In this document: positions 7,636 through 15,594 of the stretch, piece by piece
Numbering within the stretch: the first letter of the stretch is position 1
How the letters are laid out: the number at the start of each line of letters is the position of its first letter
NCBI GenBank assembly: GCA_902760755.1
Contig: CACWHK010000025.1
Span: forward strand, 1-35,217
Source of the DNA: an uncultured Lachnospiraceae bacterium
GTDB lineage: Bacteria > Bacillota > Clostridia > Lachnospirales > Lachnospiraceae
Length of the DNA: 35,217 bases
Direction: 5' to 3'
Notes under the pieces: model-generated
The model's input: the letters and a program-made list of their open reading frames with translations, nothing else
Databases searched by the model: none
What the model was told of the DNA's origin: nothing
Program-made: the position numbers and the translations under genes

Positions 7636-8811
7636 ATGGGCTTCGCTTTGATCGACAACTGCATCATTATCATCCTGACGCTGGTCACGGCGTTTCTGAC
7701 GGAGGATGCGGTTCTTCTTCTGGCAGCGGCGGGACTGCTGCTGGTGACGATCACGGCGGAGTCCATGGGCGTTCGTGTGACCTGGCTGAAATGGATCCTC
7801 TGCGCCTGCTTCTCGCTGGCAGCAGGGGTCTGGCCGGGATTCCTGGCCTTTGCAGTGCTCTGGCCGGGGAAGCAGCGGGTGCAGGCGCATAAGGTTTTCT
7901 ACTGGCTTCCCATCCCCGCAGCGGTGCTGCTTTACTTCGGGTGGACCATCTTCCGGTACCGGGACGAGCTAAGCGGTCAGCTTCTGGCGGAGACATTCCT
8001 TCCGGCGCTGGCCGTGGGACTTGGGGTTGTGGCACTTCTTTCCTTAAAGCAGGTTCTCGGCCTGGCTGAGAGGAATCACCAGATGGAGAGGGAACGGCTC
8101 CGGCAGTCCACGGTCAGTGAGATGCATGAGAAGAAGCTGAACCGGCAGCTGGCACAGCAAAGCTATCTGGCGGATAAGAACGCGCGCCTTACGGAACGGG
8201 AGAATATCAGCCGGAATATCCACAACAGTGTGGGACACAGCATCACCGCAGCCATCATGACACTGGATGCGGCGGACATGCTGTATGATACGAAGCCGGA
8301 AGAGGCGCGTAAGCGCATGAATGACGCAAATGAACGGATCCGCGGGAGTCTCGAATCTATCCGCCGTGCCGTTCGTACCCTGGATCAGGAAAGTGCGGAT
8401 GTACCGCTGACGGACCTGATCGCGGGGATGGACAGTATCATCGACGAGTTCGTGATGGATACGGAGCGGGTGTGCAACCGGGTGTATGATACATTTCCGG
8501 AGGGGATGCAGCTGCCCCATGAGCATCTGGAATTCCTGACGGGAGTGCTGCAGGAGCTTCTGACGAATGGTGTAAAGCACGGGCAGGCGGATACCTTCCT
8601 GGTGACCTTAAGCGGAGATTCGGCCCATATCCGTCTTACCGTGAAGGACAACGGACACAGTGATTACGGTGCGGAGAATGAGAAGCAGCGGCTGGCCCAG
8701 GGCTTCGGATTAAAGAAGATCCGGTCCTACGCGGAGCGCTGCGGCGGACTTGCGGAGTTTTCAAATGAGGACGGCTTCCGCTCCGTGGTGGAGCTGCCGC
8801 TACCCTCTTGA
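7636..8811 (+). CDS. Sensor histidine kinase, HisKA_3/NarL-partner type
   Basis: This encodes 391 residues from ATG 7636 (AAAGAGG at 7623-7629); a GTG at 7618 would add six residues (MIKRFV) but has a poorer site. The first ~135 residues are four or five hydrophobic membrane segments with little outside sequence. A coiled linker (about 142-188) leads to the phosphoacceptor region ERENISRNIHNSVGH, with H196. The C-terminal ATPase domain shows the N box (LQELLTNGVKHG), the G1-like VKDNGHS and the G2 loop GFGLKKI. The residue after the histidine is Asn where this family usually has Asp or Glu. It probably phosphorylates the regulator encoded just downstream. The signal is unknown; membrane-embedded sensing of envelope stress is only a guess. 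Confidence 0.88.
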   Translation: MGFALIDNCIIIILTLVTAFLTEDAVLLLAAAGLLLVTITAESMGVRVTWLKWILCACFSLAAGVWPGFLAFAVLWPGKQRVQAHKVFYWLPIPAAVLLYFGWTIFRYRDELSGQLLAETFLPALAVGLGVVALLSLKQVLGLAERNHQMERERLRQSTVSEMHEKKLNRQLAQQSYLADKNARLTERENISRNIHNSVGHSITAAIMTLDAADMLYDTKPEEARKRMNDANERIRGSLESIRRAVRTLDQESADVPLTDLIAGMDSIIDEFVMDTERVCNRVYDTFPEGMQLPHEHLEFLTGVLQELLTNGVKHGQADTFLVTLSGDSAHIRLTVKDNGHSDYGAENEKQRLAQGFGLKKIRSYAERCGGLAEFSNEDGFRSVVELPLPS

Positions 8812-8817
8812 GAATAA

Positions 8818-8893
8818 CCTGTCATTCTGAGCGAAGCCTGTCATTCGGAGCAAAGCCTGTCATTCTGAGCCTCGAAGAGGCGAAGAATCCTGA
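8818..8893 (+). repeat. Dispersed intergenic repeat, three tandem half-units
   Basis: CCTGTCATTCTGAGCGAAG (8818-8836) is followed at a 19-base step by two variants (8837, 8856), the last running into CGAAGAATCC. The core matches the other gap repeats at 13453, 14170, 20693 and 23937. It fills almost the whole kinase-regulator gap. Confidence 0.8.
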
Positions 8894-8908
8894 CATATGG
8901 AGACAACT

Positions 8909-9622
8909 ATGAGTAAGATACTTCTGGTAGATGATGAAACAATGCTTTTGGACAGCCTGGAGATCATCCTGTCCCTGAACGACCACGAGATCGTGGGCAA
9001 GGCTCATGACGGGGTGGAAGCCCTGGAGCAGCTGCAAGGTGTGCAGCCGGATCTGGCGCTGGTGGACCTTAACATGAAGGGCATGGGAGGGATCGAGCTG
9101 ATCGGTGAGATGAAGCAGCAGTATCCGGCGGTAAAGATCCTGGTGCTTACCACCTTCTATGATGATCAGAGCATCACGGCTGCCATCAGCCGCGGGGCTG
9201 ACGGGTACCTGCTGAAGGATAGCGGGAAGGATGCAATCCTCGGAGCTGTGCGGCAGATCCTGGGAGGCACCACCGTGCTGGATGCGAAGGTTATGCAGCG
9301 CCTCACGGCCCTGATGCAGAGCCATACGGCAGAGACCGGTATGGGGAGCGGGGCAGGAAGTGCGGCGACGGAAGGCGGGGTGCCAGGCGGTGTGTCGGGC
9401 AGTGTATCCGGCACGGAGTTTCAATCGCTGGAGAGTCCTGCAGATCCGCTGACGGAGCGGGAGAAGGAGATCTGCACCCTGATCGCGGAAGGGCTTACCA
9501 ACCGCCAGATCGCGGACAAGCTGTACATCTCCGAAGGCACTGTGAAGAATTATATTTCGAGCATTTATGATAAGACCGGCATCCATGACCGGGTGAAGCT
9601 GACCCTGGCGTTGAAGGGGTGA
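8909..9622 (+). CDS. NarL/FixJ-family response regulator
   Basis: This encodes 237 residues. I chose ATG 8909 because GGAG at 8899-8902 is 6 bases upstream and the product begins MSKILLVDDE, the normal receiver start; ATG 8897 is also in frame. The receiver domain (1-120) has D8/D9, phosphoacceptor D53, T81 and K103. The LuxR-type helix-turn-helix (about 178-237) reads PLTEREKEICTLIAEGLTNRQIADKLYISEGTVKNY in two parts. Between them is an unusually long linker rich in Gly, Ser and Ala (about 142-175). It pairs with the kinase upstream. Targets are not shown; neighbouring wall-protein or ABC-transporter genes are possible. Confidence 0.92.
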   Translation: MSKILLVDDETMLLDSLEIILSLNDHEIVGKAHDGVEALEQLQGVQPDLALVDLNMKGMGGIELIGEMKQQYPAVKILVLTTFYDDQSITAAISRGADGYLLKDSGKDAILGAVRQILGGTTVLDAKVMQRLTALMQSHTAETGMGSGAGSAATEGGVPGGVSGSVSGTEFQSLESPADPLTEREKEICTLIAEGLTNRQIADKLYISEGTVKNYISSIYDKTGIHDRVKLTLALKG

Positions 9623-9641
9623 TGCTTAAGGGGGAATACAT

Positions 9642-11036
9642 ATGGGGATTATTGCAGCATACATGGTACCGCACCCGCCGCTTATCGTTCCGGACGTGGG
9701 ACGTGGGAGCGAGGAGCGGGTACGTGAAACCATCAATTCATATGAAGCAGTGGCGCGGGAGATCGCGGAGCTTCGTCCCGAGACCATCATCATCACAAGT
9801 CCGCATGCCACCATGTACCGGGACTATTTCCACATCTCCCCGGGCGTTGGCGCGGAGGGGGATTTCGGAGAGTTCCGCGCACCGAAGGTTGCCTTTGATG
9901 AGGTATATGACCATGAGCTGGTGAATCAGATCACGGCCCTGGCCTTTGAGGATGACTTTCCTGCGGGCTTTGAGGGCGAGCGAAAGAAGCGGCTGGATCA
10001 TGGAACCATGGTGCCGCTTTATTTTATACGGAAATACTACTCCGGCGGTGATATCGTCCGGATCGGCCTCTCGGGCCTTTCCCTGGCGGAGCATTACCAG
10101 CTGGGCATCTACATCCAAAAAGCAGTGGAAGCCCTGGGACGAAAGGCAGTCTTCGTGGCCAGCGGGGACCTGTCCCATAAGCTGCAGGAGGACGGACCCT
10201 ACGGCTTCGCACCGGAGGGACCGGTCTATGATCAGCGGATCATGGATGTGGCGGGACGCACCGCATTCGGCGAAATGCTGGACTTCGACGAGAGCTTCTG
10301 TGACCGTGCGGCGGAGTGCGGACACAGGTCCTTTGTGATCATGGCCGGAGCGCTGGACGGCGTGGCAGTGGAAGCAAAGGTTTTCTCTCATCAGGATGTG
10401 ACCGGCGTCGGTTACGGCATCTGCTCCTTCCATCCGAAGGGAGAAGATGCGGGACGACATTTCCTGCAGCAGCGACTGCAGAAGGTTGAGGAGGAACGGG
10501 AGAAGGCAGATGCCTACGTGCAGCTGGCCAGAGCCTCCATGGAAAGCTATATCCGAAGCGGTAAGAGGCTTAAGCTGAAGAATCTCCCTGAGGAGCTTCG
10601 GACAGGCCTTCCGGAGGAGGTTTTCAGCCGACAGGCAGGAGCATTTGTGTCCATCCATAAGCATGGCGAGCTCCGCGGGTGTATCGGGACCATCGGACCC
10701 ACCACGGACTGTATCGCCGAAGAAATCGTAAATAACGCCATCAGCGCATCCACCCGGGATCCCCGGTTTTCACCGATCACAGAGGATGAGCTGAAGTGGC
10801 TGGAGGTAAATGTGGATATCCTCGGGGAACCGGAGGATATTGATTCCAAGGAGGAGCTGGACGTGAAGCGTTACGGCGTGATCGTTTCCTGTGGCGCAAG
10901 ACGCGGGCTTCTGCTTCCGGACCTGGAGGGCGTGGATGATGTGGATACCCAGGTGTCCATCGCGCTTCGAAAGGGCGGGATCGATCCTGCGGATGACTAT
11001 CATCTGCAGCGTTTCGAAGTGATCCGGCATAAATGA
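9642..11036 (+). CDS. Fused MEMO1-like and AMMECR1-like protein (AmmeMemoRadiSam proteins B+A)
   Basis: This encodes 464 residues from ATG 9642, with GGGGG near 9630. Residues 1 to about 265 are a MEMO1/class III extradiol-dioxygenase-like domain (MVPHPPLIVPDVGRG, ITSPHATMYRDYF, FVASGDLSHKL). A helical linker with EEEREKADAYVQLA follows, then an AMMECR1 domain (about 290-464) with the family signature LRGCIGTIGP and DPRFSPITEDEL. In many bacteria and archaea these domains are encoded beside a radical SAM gene; here they are one polypeptide and the radical SAM gene follows after 70 bases. The biochemical product of the system is not established to my knowledge. Family assignment is firm. Confidence 0.92.
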   Translation: MGIIAAYMVPHPPLIVPDVGRGSEERVRETINSYEAVAREIAELRPETIIITSPHATMYRDYFHISPGVGAEGDFGEFRAPKVAFDEVYDHELVNQITALAFEDDFPAGFEGERKKRLDHGTMVPLYFIRKYYSGGDIVRIGLSGLSLAEHYQLGIYIQKAVEALGRKAVFVASGDLSHKLQEDGPYGFAPEGPVYDQRIMDVAGRTAFGEMLDFDESFCDRAAECGHRSFVIMAGALDGVAVEAKVFSHQDVTGVGYGICSFHPKGEDAGRHFLQQRLQKVEEEREKADAYVQLARASMESYIRSGKRLKLKNLPEELRTGLPEEVFSRQAGAFVSIHKHGELRGCIGTIGPTTDCIAEEIVNNAISASTRDPRFSPITEDELKWLEVNVDILGEPEDIDSKEELDVKRYGVIVSCGARRGLLLPDLEGVDDVDTQVSIALRKGGIDPADDYHLQRFEVIRHK

Positions 11037-11106
11037 TGTAGACGCGGGATGCCGCAAAGGTACGCCCCGAAACAGCAATAGCATTGGTAGAAACGAGGTG
11101 AGGAAC

Positions 11107-12084
11107 ATGAGCGTCTTACAATTCGGGAATTTTCAGGACTCTACCTGCAATGTGTGCTTCCGGCACTGCAATCTGAAGGAAGGACAGCTGGGCTTCTGCG
11201 GAGGCCGGATCTGCAAGGATGGCAAGGTGATCCCGGCAAACTACGGCTGGCACACTGCCTGCTATGTTGATCCCATAGGGAAGAAGCCCTTTGCCCGGTT
11301 CTTCCCGGGAACCAAGGTCCTCTCCATCGGAAGCTACGGCTGCAACCTTCGCTGTCCCTTCTGCCAGAACAATGATATCTCCTGGGGAGATGAGGCCATG
11401 GAGATCGCAGAGCTCGTGGCGGAGCGCGTAAGACAGCCGGAACCGATTGCTGAAAGAGAGGAGATCAAGGGGGTTTATCCGCCCCGAAGACTTCGAGTCT
11501 ACGTTACGCCGGAGTGGCTGGTAAATATGGCGGATGATTCCAGGAAGATGGGTGTGATCGGAATCGCCTTCACCTACAACGAACCGCTGATCGGCTACGA
11601 GTATGTGCTGGATACCTTCAAGCTGGCCAGGGAGAGGGGCTTAAAGACGGTGCTTGTCACCAACGGGACCGCACGGGTATCGATCCTGGAGAAGCTGCTT
11701 CCCTATACGGATGCCATGAATATCGATCTGAAGGCCTTTACGGACCGGTTTTACAGCGAGCTGATCGGCGGAGACCGGAGGATGACCATGGAGTTTATCA
11801 AGCGTGCCGTGCAGGATACCCACGTGGAGCTGACGACGCTGATCATTCCGGGGGAGAATGACACGGAGGAGGAAATGCTGGAGCTGGCTACCTGGGTTTC
11901 CCATCTTCGGGATAAGCGGGGCTTTACCATGGGAGCGGAGGTTCCGCTCCATGTGACGAAGTTCCATCCCTGCTTCCATATGACCGACCGGGAGGCCACG
12001 GATGAGGACCTGGTTTACCGCCTGGCCCATGTAGCCCACACACGGCTGAATCATGTATACGTCGGCAATGTAAGGAGGCGTTAA
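11107..12084 (+). CDS. amrS: AmmeMemoRadiSam system radical SAM enzyme
   Basis: This encodes 325 residues from ATG 11107, with GAGGTG at 11095-11100. The radical SAM cluster motif is C79-NLR-C83-PF-C86 within GSYGCNLRCPFCQN. Upstream cysteines (C14, C17, C21, C31, C36) form the extra Cys-rich start characteristic of this subgroup, which resembles PflA-type activases (pfam04055 core; AFTYNEPLIGYEY; NIDLKAF). It would cleave S-adenosylmethionine to a 5'-deoxyadenosyl radical; the substrate is unknown and is presumably linked to the fused partner upstream. A strong hairpin terminator lies about 70 bases downstream, so the two genes form one unit. Confidence 0.93.
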   Translation: MSVLQFGNFQDSTCNVCFRHCNLKEGQLGFCGGRICKDGKVIPANYGWHTACYVDPIGKKPFARFFPGTKVLSIGSYGCNLRCPFCQNNDISWGDEAMEIAELVAERVRQPEPIAEREEIKGVYPPRRLRVYVTPEWLVNMADDSRKMGVIGIAFTYNEPLIGYEYVLDTFKLARERGLKTVLVTNGTARVSILEKLLPYTDAMNIDLKAFTDRFYSELIGGDRRMTMEFIKRAVQDTHVELTTLIIPGENDTEEEMLELATWVSHLRDKRGFTMGAEVPLHVTKFHPCFHMTDREATDEDLVYRLAHVAHTRLNHVYVGNVRRR

Positions 12085-12089
12085 GGGCC

Positions 12090-12146
12090 AGGAGATTCTT
12101 CGCCATTGGTTCAGAATAACGATCAGAATGGCAATCAAAATGACAA
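12090..12146 (+). repeat. Degraded inverted copy of the dispersed repeat
   Basis: AGGAGATTCTTCGCC, GTTCAGAATAAC and CAAAATGACAA match the reverse complement of the repeat core (GGCGAAGAATC ... TGTCATTCTGA) with several changes. It sits between the radical SAM stop and the terminator. Confidence 0.5.
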
Positions 12147-12150
12147 TAAT

Positions 12151-12203
12151 ATGACCGCAGTCATATCCGTCACAGGATAAAGATATGACCGCGGTCACTT
12201 TTT
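12151..12203 (+). terminator. Rho-independent terminator
   Basis: ATGACCGCAGTCATATCC (12151-12168) pairs with AGATATGACCGCGGTCAC (12181-12198), nearly all positions matching, followed by a run of T from 12199. The second arm also contains a self-complementary TGACCGCGGTCA. Confidence 0.8.
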
Positions 12204-12288
12204 GTGTGGGGGAGACTGTGATACATTTACGTCAGAAGGAGCAAAGAAGATAAGTGCTCCGCGGACGTAAGGAAGATGGAGGATCATT

Positions 12289-13446
12289 ATGAAATCCGGT
12301 TTATCCGCATCGAAATACATACGAAACAACAAGCGAACGTGCTTTGTGCTGATCCTGGCGCTGGCCCTTACATTTACGGCCATGTACCTGGTGAACTACC
12401 TGCTGAAGGTGACGGAGGAAAGCTTCAAGACACCACTTCTGGAGCTTCCGAAGCGGATAACCTACGCAGAGCTGACCATCGAGACCATGGGTGTGAATCC
12501 TGAGGATTATCCGGATGGCGGACTGGGAGAGGCCATCCGGGATGCGAGGGCAGCGACCGTCGAACGGATCAAAAACAGCGAGGGCGTCCGGGATGCCTAT
12601 TACACCCAGGTGCTGAATGCCAACTACTACGCGGTGCTGGGCAGCATCGGATATGAGTTTCCGCTGGTGGAACCCGAGAAGATCCCGGAGTTCCTGGACC
12701 ACATGGGAGCGAAGCTGATCGAGGGATCCCTTCCCTCCGGAGACGGGGAGATCCTGGTGGACAGCACGATCCTGAAGAACAACGGACTCACGGTGGGCGG
12801 CTGGTTCATGGAGCAGCACTACGGGAAGACCTTCAAGGTGGCCGGCGTGATCGAATCCGATGTGATGGCTTGTATCGGAACTCCGAACGGGCATTACAAT
12901 AACGGCTGGTATATCGTGATCCTGACGGACGAGGCACACTCGGACTTCCGGACCATCGCAGAGCCCCTGGGACTTCACGTGACGGCGCTGGACAACATCG
13001 AGGACCGGCCTCAGAACGAAGAGTATTATCAGAAGGAAAATGTAGAGGTGCTGGACCGGGTGAACCGGGTGATCCTGCTGGTGGTTATGATCTTCCTTGC
13101 AATCTCGGTGCTTGTAGCCTATATCTCCTTCATGCGGAACCGTGTCGGAGAGTACTGCCTGTACGCATCCATAGGCTTCTCGAAGCGTGAGATCTACGGC
13201 ATGATCATGCGGGAGATGGGGATCATCTTCGGCGTCGGAATCCTTCTCGGAGCAATCTTCTCCGTGATCGGTATGGCCGTGATGGACGCGACGCTGGTCC
13301 ACCCGCAGGGACTTCATTCCGCCTGGTGGTACCCGGAACAGGTTGCGTCAAGCCTTACAGCCTACATTGTGATCATCGGACTGCTGCAGATCCCGATCCT
13401 GATCACGGTGCACAACATAAAGACGGTTGATCTCATGGAAGACTGA
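12289..13446 (+). CDS. FtsX/MacB-type ABC transporter permease
   Basis: This encodes 385 residues from ATG 12289, with GGAGG upstream. It shows one membrane segment at about 18-38 (CFVLILALALTFTAMYL), a long extracellular domain (about 40-255), then three segments at roughly 258-283, 306-331 and 354-375, the four-segment plan of MacB/FtsX permeases. The FtsX-like part includes GEYCLYASIGFSKREIYGMI. It stands first in a three-gene set with an ATPase and a second permease, so the working complex is probably a heterodimer of permeases on two ATPases. Such complexes move peptides or lipids outward or act mechanically; the substrate is not shown. A dispersed repeat lies in the following gap. Confidence 0.85.
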   Translation: MKSGLSASKYIRNNKRTCFVLILALALTFTAMYLVNYLLKVTEESFKTPLLELPKRITYAELTIETMGVNPEDYPDGGLGEAIRDARAATVERIKNSEGVRDAYYTQVLNANYYAVLGSIGYEFPLVEPEKIPEFLDHMGAKLIEGSLPSGDGEILVDSTILKNNGLTVGGWFMEQHYGKTFKVAGVIESDVMACIGTPNGHYNNGWYIVILTDEAHSDFRTIAEPLGLHVTALDNIEDRPQNEEYYQKENVEVLDRVNRVILLVVMIFLAISVLVAYISFMRNRVGEYCLYASIGFSKREIYGMIMREMGIIFGVGILLGAIFSVIGMAVMDATLVHPQGLHSAWWYPEQVASSLTAYIVIIGLLQIPILITVHNIKTVDLMED

Positions 13447-13452
13447 CCACTG

Positions 13453-13488
13453 CATGTCATCCTGAACCCCGCAGGGGTGAAGGATCTT
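13453..13488 (+). repeat. Dispersed intergenic repeat copy
   Basis: It reads CATGTCATCCTGAAC, a CCCGCAGGGG self-complementary centre, then TGAAGGATCTT. It fills the gap between permease and ATPase, ending just before the ATPase ribosome site. Confidence 0.8.
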
Positions 13489-13503
13489 GAAAAGGAGAGA
13501 ATT

Positions 13504-14166
13504 ATGTTTGAGATAAAGAATATCAGTATGATCTACGACTCGGATACCGATGAGAAGCTGTACGCCCTGGGGGGCTTCGACCTGGAGCTTCCGGATACCG
13601 GTCTGGTGGGTATCATCGGCCCCTCCGGCAGCGGAAAGAGCACCCTTATGTACTGTATCTCCACCCTGAAGAAGCCGACGGAGGGCAGTGTCCTTTACAA
13701 CGGCAGGGAGGTGACGGAGTGTAAGGATGACGAGAGGGAGAAGCTCCGCCGTCAGGAGTTCGGCTTTGTATTCCAGAAGCATTATCTGGTACCTTACATG
13801 AGTGCCATGGATAACGTGCTGGTCGCAGCCAGGGACCGAAGCAAGGAAGCATCGGAGAGAGCGGCGGAGTTCCTGAAGAAGCTGGGACTCTCCGAGCGGG
13901 AGTTCGGCAAGCGTCCTGCGAAGCTGTCCGGCGGACAGTGCCAGAGAGTGGCTATCGCCAGAGCCATGGTGAATAACCCGAAGGTGGTCTTCGCGGATGA
14001 ACCGACGGCTTCCCTGGACCATGAGAATGCATTTAACGTGATGAAGATCCTGAAGGAGTACTCGAAGGACCGGCTGGTGCTGGTGGTAACCCATGACCGT
14101 TCCATCCTGACGGACGTGGACATGACCGTGGAGATGTGGGACGGGATGGTAAGTAAGGTTTCCTGA
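13504..14166 (+). CDS. ABC transporter ATP-binding protein (MacB/LolD type)
   Basis: This encodes 220 residues from ATG 13504, with AAAGGAGAG upstream. Walker A is GPSGSGKST (39-47), the Q loop is FVFQKHYLVP (Q91), the signature is LSGGQCQRVAIARA (141-154), Walker B is VVFADEP (161-167), and the switch histidine is H197 in VVTHDRS. All needed residues are present, so the protein should be an active ATPase. Length is normal for this exporter subfamily. It lies between two FtsX-type permease genes and should power both. Confidence 0.95.
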   Translation: MFEIKNISMIYDSDTDEKLYALGGFDLELPDTGLVGIIGPSGSGKSTLMYCISTLKKPTEGSVLYNGREVTECKDDEREKLRRQEFGFVFQKHYLVPYMSAMDNVLVAARDRSKEASERAAEFLKKLGLSEREFGKRPAKLSGGQCQRVAIARAMVNNPKVVFADEPTASLDHENAFNVMKILKEYSKDRLVLVVTHDRSILTDVDMTVEMWDGMVSKVS

Positions 14167-14169
14167 TCC

Positions 14170-14256
14170 ATGTCATCCCGAGCTACGCGGATGCAACAGC
14201 CCGGCGGGCTGTGTTCCGCGTCGAATCGACCAAGCGGCAACGCGAAGGATCTCTTC
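14170..14256 (+). repeat. Dispersed intergenic repeat copy, long form
   Basis: It starts ATGTCATCCCGAGC and ends CAAGCGGCAACGCGAAGGATC. Between these lies a self-complementary AGCCCGGCGGGCT stretch inside an imperfect GCGGA/TCCGC pair, so the RNA or single strand would fold into a hairpin. It occupies the ATPase-permease gap. Confidence 0.8.
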
Positions 14257-14279
14257 ATCTGTGACAATTGGAGGAATAT

Positions 14280-15377
14280 ATGAATCCGCTTTCAGCTATA
14301 TACTACATCAAGAATAATAAGGGCCGCGCGACGCTGATCATCTTCATGCTCTTCTTCACGACGCTCATGTTCCTGGCCGGGAACTTTATCGCCAGCATCG
14401 ACTGGTACTGGGAGAAGAATATCGAGCACAACGAGAAGATGGCCATGGTTGAAGCGACTCCGGCCGATACGGACTACGTCCAGTTTCATCAGGTTGTGAA
14501 AGAGCTGGAGGATGATCCGAAGCTTCATGTTCTGGGACGTACCGGTCTTGGCTTCCCCGGCCTGGAGTGGACCTCCACCATAGGGATCGGCATGGGTGGC
14601 AGCAGCATGGTCTTCTCCTCGAAGGAGGATATGGAGACTGCATTTAAGGCCCTCGGGCTTACGGCAGATCTTTCCAATGTGAAGGATTACAGCATGGTGG
14701 TGAGCAAGGCGTTTGCAAGGAACAAGGGGCTAAGGCTCGGGGACACGGCGGATGCCACCGTGGATAAGGCGCTGGATACCACCTACACCATCGACGCACT
14801 GATCGAGGAGGACACCTTCACCGTATTCTACCTGTACGAGACGAAGCCGGAGGACTATTTCCGGATGTATGTCTACAGCGATTCCATGGAAGGGGATGCT
14901 CTGTACAGTTACCTCACGAACCTGATCGGGGATCGTCAGGTAAAGCTCATTTCACGCATGAAGACCGAGGTCCATAACAGCCTGGTGCCCATGCACATCA
15001 TCCTGATCGCCGGCGGGTTCCTGCTTTCGGTGATCCTGGCGGTCACCGTGAACTCTGTGGTGAACGGGCAGTATATCAAGCGGACCTACGAGTTCGGTGT
15101 CTACCGGGCCCTGGGCCTTTCGAAGGGAACCGTCTTCCGAAAATGCGCCTCCGAGCTTTTGCTTATGGACATGATCGCCATCGTGATCGGAGCAGCGGTA
15201 CATTTCCTGCTGACCTTCCTTCTGAACGAGCTTCTGTACATCCCGAAGGGGCAGTATCTGCCCTACGTCTCCTGGCTCGGTCTGACCTGCTTCCTGATCT
15301 CCAACCTGACCGTGATGGTCCCGATGCTGATCGCCAAGGGTGTCCGTATGGGCCGGGCGGATGTGACCGAATTCTGA
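14280..15377 (+). CDS. FtsX/MacB-type ABC transporter permease (second)
   Basis: This encodes 365 residues from ATG 14280, with TTGGAGGA at 14268-14275. An N-terminal membrane segment (ATLIIFMLFFTTLMFLAG) is followed by an extracellular domain and three C-terminal segments (IILIAGGFLLSVILAV; MDMIAIVIGAAVHFLLTFLL; FLISNLTVMVPMLIA). The FtsX domain includes RTYEFGVYRALGLSKGTVF. It is related in plan to the first permease but diverged in sequence. Ends the ABC cluster. Confidence 0.85.
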   Translation: MNPLSAIYYIKNNKGRATLIIFMLFFTTLMFLAGNFIASIDWYWEKNIEHNEKMAMVEATPADTDYVQFHQVVKELEDDPKLHVLGRTGLGFPGLEWTSTIGIGMGGSSMVFSSKEDMETAFKALGLTADLSNVKDYSMVVSKAFARNKGLRLGDTADATVDKALDTTYTIDALIEEDTFTVFYLYETKPEDYFRMYVYSDSMEGDALYSYLTNLIGDRQVKLISRMKTEVHNSLVPMHIILIAGGFLLSVILAVTVNSVVNGQYIKRTYEFGVYRALGLSKGTVFRKCASELLLMDMIAIVIGAAVHFLLTFLLNELLYIPKGQYLPYVSWLGLTCFLISNLTVMVPMLIAKGVRMGRADVTEF

Positions 15378-15386
15378 TATGGATAA

Positions 15387-15497
15387 TCCCGCCAGAACAT
15401 CGCTTACATGGTGAAGCAGGATCAACTGACACCGATTCGTGAAAATGTCATGGGCAACCTGTATCTGAAGGAGGATGTTCTGAAGAATAAATGGTAA
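15387..15497 (+). pseudogene. Possible gene remnant (36 codons)
   Basis: After the permease stop, a frame with no start-site signals reads coding-like sequence (SRQNIAYMVKQDQLTPI, then MGNLYLKEDVLKNKW) to TAA at 15495-15497. Its codon use resembles real genes here. It may be the 3' remnant of a lost gene. I do not recognise the family. Confidence 0.35.
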
Positions 15498-15515
15498 CCC
15501 GTCGAAACAAACGGA

Positions 15516-15544
15516 TTGAAAATCAAAAACTGATTTGGTAACAT
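15516..15544 (+). promoter_or_regulatory. Candidate promoter for the zinc-ribbon protein gene
   Basis: TTGAAA (15516-15521), a 17-base gap, then TAACAT (15539-15544), about 50 bases before the start codon. Confidence 0.5.
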
Positions 15545-15594
15545 TTTGTATCGGAGAGTATGTGTTTCAAAGTTCCGTGGAGGAGGTAAAAACC

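Noticed and set aside
12309-13317. Long minus-strand open frame (338 codons) opposite the first ABC permease
   Set aside because: The plus-strand frame has signal, membrane plan and family motifs; the minus frame is His/Asp/Gln-rich and unlike any protein, a by-product of codon bias.
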